A DNA stretch of 64,000 bases. It comes from Halopenitus salinus (GTDB lineage Archaea; Halobacteriota; Halobacteria; Halobacteriales; Haloferacaceae). This document shows positions 62,267-64,000 of this stretch, piece after piece (positions within the stretch are counted from its first letter, which is position 1; each line of letters begins with the position of its first letter). The notes beneath the pieces were generated by a model. It was not told where the DNA came from, ran no database searches, and saw only the letters and a list, made by a program, of their open reading frames with translations. The stretch covers positions 248,001 through 312,000 of the forward strand of contig NZ_JBHSXL010000006.1 in the NCBI RefSeq assembly GCF_042662125.1, in the 5' to 3' direction. The translations under genes and the position numbers were made by a program.

Positions 62267-63556
62267 ATGCACACGCTTGCGGTGACCGACGGTCGGGTGC
62301 TGCGCCCCGACGGCCGCGTGACGACCGACGACGTGTTGATCGACGCCGACGCGGGAACGATCGAGGCGATCGGCCCCGACCTCGAGGGGGACGAGGTCCT
62401 CGACGCCTCGGGCGGGCTGGTCATGCCCGGCCTCGTGAACGCCCACACCCACGTCTCGATGACCCTCCTTCGCGGCTACGCCGACGACAAGCCCCTCGAC
62501 GCGTGGCTTCGCGAGGACATCTGGCCGGTGGAGGAGGAGCTCACCGACGACGACATCGAGGCGGGCGCCGAGCTGGGCGTGCTCGAGATGATCCGCTCTG
62601 GAACGACCGCCTTCGCGGACATGTACTTCGCGATGGACCGCGTGGCCGACGTGGTCGAGCGCGCCGGCGTCCGCGCGCGTCTCGGCCGCGGCATCGTCAC
62701 GGTCGGGAAGGACCACGAGGAGGCCCGCGCCGACCTGGAGGACGGAGTCGAGTTCGCGACGACCTACGACGGTGCCGCCGACGGTCGGATCCACACGGCC
62801 GTGATGCCCCACTCGCTGACGACCGTCGAGGAGTCCATCCTCGAGGAGGCCGCCGACCTGGCCGCCGCCCACGACCTGCCGGTCCACCTCCACGCCAACG
62901 AGACCGAAAGCGAGGTCGACCCGATCGTCTCCGAACGCGGGATCCGGCCCATCGAGTATGCCGACGACCGGGGCGTGCTCGGCCCCTCGAGCTTCCTCGC
63001 ACACGGCGTCCACCTCGACGACTCGGAGATCGCCCGACTGGCCGAGCGTGGGACCGCGGTCGTCCACTGTCCGGCCTCGAACATGAAGCTCGCCTCGGGC
63101 ATCGCGCCGGTCCAGCGGCTGCGGGAGGCCGGGGTGACGGTCGGGATCGGGACCGACGGCGCCGCCTCGAACAACGACCTCGACCTCTTCGACGAGATGC
63201 GCGACGCCGCGATGGTCGGAAAGCTCGCCGCCGCGGACGCCTCGGCCGTCCCCGCGCCGGCGGTCGTCGAGATGGCGACGAGCGGTGGCGCCGAGGCGAT
63301 CGGAGTTCCCGGCGGCCGGATCGAGGCCGGCGCCGCGGCCGATCTGATCGTCGTCGACCTGGAGTCCCCGCACCTCACGCCCGCCCACGACCTGGTCTCA
63401 CACCTCGCGTACGCGGTGAGGGGTTCGGACGTGCGCCACACGGTCTGTGACGGATCGGTCCTCATGCGCGATCGGGAGGTCACCACGCTCGACGCCGACG
63501 CGGTGATGGAGCGGGCCGGGTCGGTCGCCGCCGACCTCGTCGCGCGTGCGGAGTGA
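62267..63556 (+). CDS. mtaD: Amidohydrolase, probable MTA/SAH deaminase
   Basis: This 429-residue amidohydrolase fits the 5-methylthioadenosine/S-adenosylhomocysteine deaminase family (TrzN/ATZ branch). Metal ligands are His60 and His62 in NAHTHVSMTLLRGYADD, a His in HLHANETESEV, and an Asp in IGTDGAASNNDLDLF. In Methanocaldococcus the related DadD turns SAH into S-inosylhomocysteine. ATG 62267 starts MHTLAVTDGRVL. Confidence 0.82.
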   Translation: MHTLAVTDGRVLRPDGRVTTDDVLIDADAGTIEAIGPDLEGDEVLDASGGLVMPGLVNAHTHVSMTLLRGYADDKPLDAWLREDIWPVEEELTDDDIEAGAELGVLEMIRSGTTAFADMYFAMDRVADVVERAGVRARLGRGIVTVGKDHEEARADLEDGVEFATTYDGAADGRIHTAVMPHSLTTVEESILEEAADLAAAHDLPVHLHANETESEVDPIVSERGIRPIEYADDRGVLGPSSFLAHGVHLDDSEIARLAERGTAVVHCPASNMKLASGIAPVQRLREAGVTVGIGTDGAASNNDLDLFDEMRDAAMVGKLAAADASAVPAPAVVEMATSGGAEAIGVPGGRIEAGAAADLIVVDLESPHLTPAHDLVSHLAYAVRGSDVRHTVCDGSVLMRDREVTTLDADAVMERAGSVAADLVARAE

Positions 63557-63640
63557 CGGTCGGCCCGTCCTCGGGAGCCTCCCCGTTCGGCCCCTGGAGA
63601 TCGCTCCGTTCGACCGTTCGCCACGGCGATCGTTTACGGC

Positions 63641-63690
63641 CAAACCGGCAGTATAAACGGTCATAAACGGTTTACACGGTCAAAACGGCG
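63641..63690. repeat. Phased 9-10 bp direct repeats, candidate operator
   Basis: The segments caaaccggca, gtataaacgg, tcataaacgg, tttacacggt and caaaacggcg follow each other, putting an ACGG core at 63657, 63667, 63676 and 63685 and an ACCGG variant at 63644. The near-helical spacing would put binding sites on one face of the DNA. Confidence 0.55.
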
Positions 63691-63918
63691 AGGGGGATTT
63701 ATTCTCTCCCCTCCCCTCGAACCGAGTGCGGGCGACGCGGGTCAAAGGCACACGATGGGGGGTTTCCCGGAACGTCCACACCGGACGTACCCACATCACT
63801 CACCACACCACTCACCACACCACATCTCCGGTCCCCTCCGTCGGTTCGTTCGCCTCCACTCACCCACCCACACCGTCGCCCGGTTCTTCATCGACGACGA
63901 GCCGAGACGCCGCCGAGC

Positions 63919-63962
63919 GGATGCCGTCACCACGTCGGTCGGATGCCGTCACCACGTCGATC
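63919..63962. repeat. 22-bp tandem duplication
   Basis: The unit beginning ggatgccgtcaccacgtcg is present at 63919-63940 and 63941-63962 with one mismatch, and its first bases (ggatg) begin again at 63963. Confidence 0.75.
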
Positions 63963-64000
63963 GGATGTTCCCCTACGTCGAGCGGTCGCACCGTCTCCGG

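Larger units (their letters stand above)
63557..64000. other. Terminal intergenic region rich in short repeats
   Basis: No convincing gene is seen. At 63641-63690 direct ACGG-containing repeats recur every 9-10 bases. An AT-rich element (ttattc) follows at about 63698-63704. A CAC-rich tract occupies 63790-63830 and a 22-bp tandem duplication lies at 63919-63962. Two frames are open to the window end (from GTG 63725 and ATG 63754), but their products look like low-complexity noise. Confidence 0.5.

Noticed and set aside
63725..64000. Frames open to the window end from GTG 63725 and ATG 63754
   Set aside because: Translations consist of His/Thr/Pro/Arg low-complexity sequence from the CAC-rich tract and lack coding bias; the true gene, if any, lies outside.

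Overview
The window reads as a 64 kb chromosomal segment of a halophilic archaeon of the Halorubrum/Haloferax type. The reasons are very high GC with strong third-position GC bias, acidic predicted proteins with Asp/Glu-rich linkers, archaeal information machinery (TBP, TFB, aIF1A, MCM, an RFC subunit, thermosome, RNase Z), and TATA-like boxes about 27 nt upstream of many start codons, the pattern of leaderless haloarchaeal transcripts. It looks like core chromosome: I found no insertion sequence, integrase, CRISPR array, rRNA or tRNA gene.

Layout. 1-1.1 kb holds the end of a 2-oxoacid/acetoin dehydrogenase operon. 1.1-13 kb carries a methyltransferase, a ZIP metal transporter, a class V aminotransferase, an HTH regulator divergent from thioredoxin, glucose-6-phosphate dehydrogenase (azf-like), SepF, an ornithine cyclodeaminase-family dehydrogenase, the thermosome, archaetidylserine decarboxylase and an RFC small subunit. 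13-18.7 kb carries RNase Z, a DUF460 protein, TyrRS and aIF1A. 18.8-25.5 kb carries a pABA-type operon (pabB-pabA-pabC), a MOT1-type transporter, an RFAP synthase-like protein and a KaiC/HTR-like ATPase. 25.6-29.7 kb carries UvrB and an FAU-1 ribonuclease pair. 29.8-39.2 kb carries a PrsW protease, a HIT protein and a block of little-known genes around TFB, two ParA/MinD-like proteins and MCM. 39.4-43.3 kb holds both Tat translocase TatC proteins, divergently arranged. 43.3-49.6 kb carries an S-adenosylhomocysteine hydrolase-like protein, UvrA, an AI-2E-type exporter and a Tat lipoprotein. 49.7-54 kb holds a thiamine-type ABC importer. 54-63.6 kb carries hisG, a CPBP protease, TBP, pheA, hsp20, a DAO-family oxidoreductase, DUF99, family 4 UDG, hisH and an MTA/SAH deaminase.

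How the genes work together. Four themes recur. DNA repair and replication: UvrA, UvrB, UDG, RfcC, MCM. Basal transcription: TBP and TFB in one window. Aromatic and cofactor metabolism: the pab operon, an RFAP synthase-like protein and pheA. Methyl-cycle recycling: an SAH hydrolase-like protein and an SAH/MTA deaminase. Secreted substrates with Tat signals (ThiB and a lipoprotein) lie close to the two tatC genes.

Most unusual. The block at 31.5-37.1 kb next to MCM contains a ParA-like protein without P-loop lysines, an HTH protein, a TFB, an intact MinD-like ATPase and several unrecognised proteins. One of these proteins is broken by an apparent single-base frameshift near 34,764. Non-coding oddities include a 15-copy heptamer array at 1141-1245, an AT-rich island near 16.8-17.0 kb and phased 10-bp repeats near 63.65 kb.
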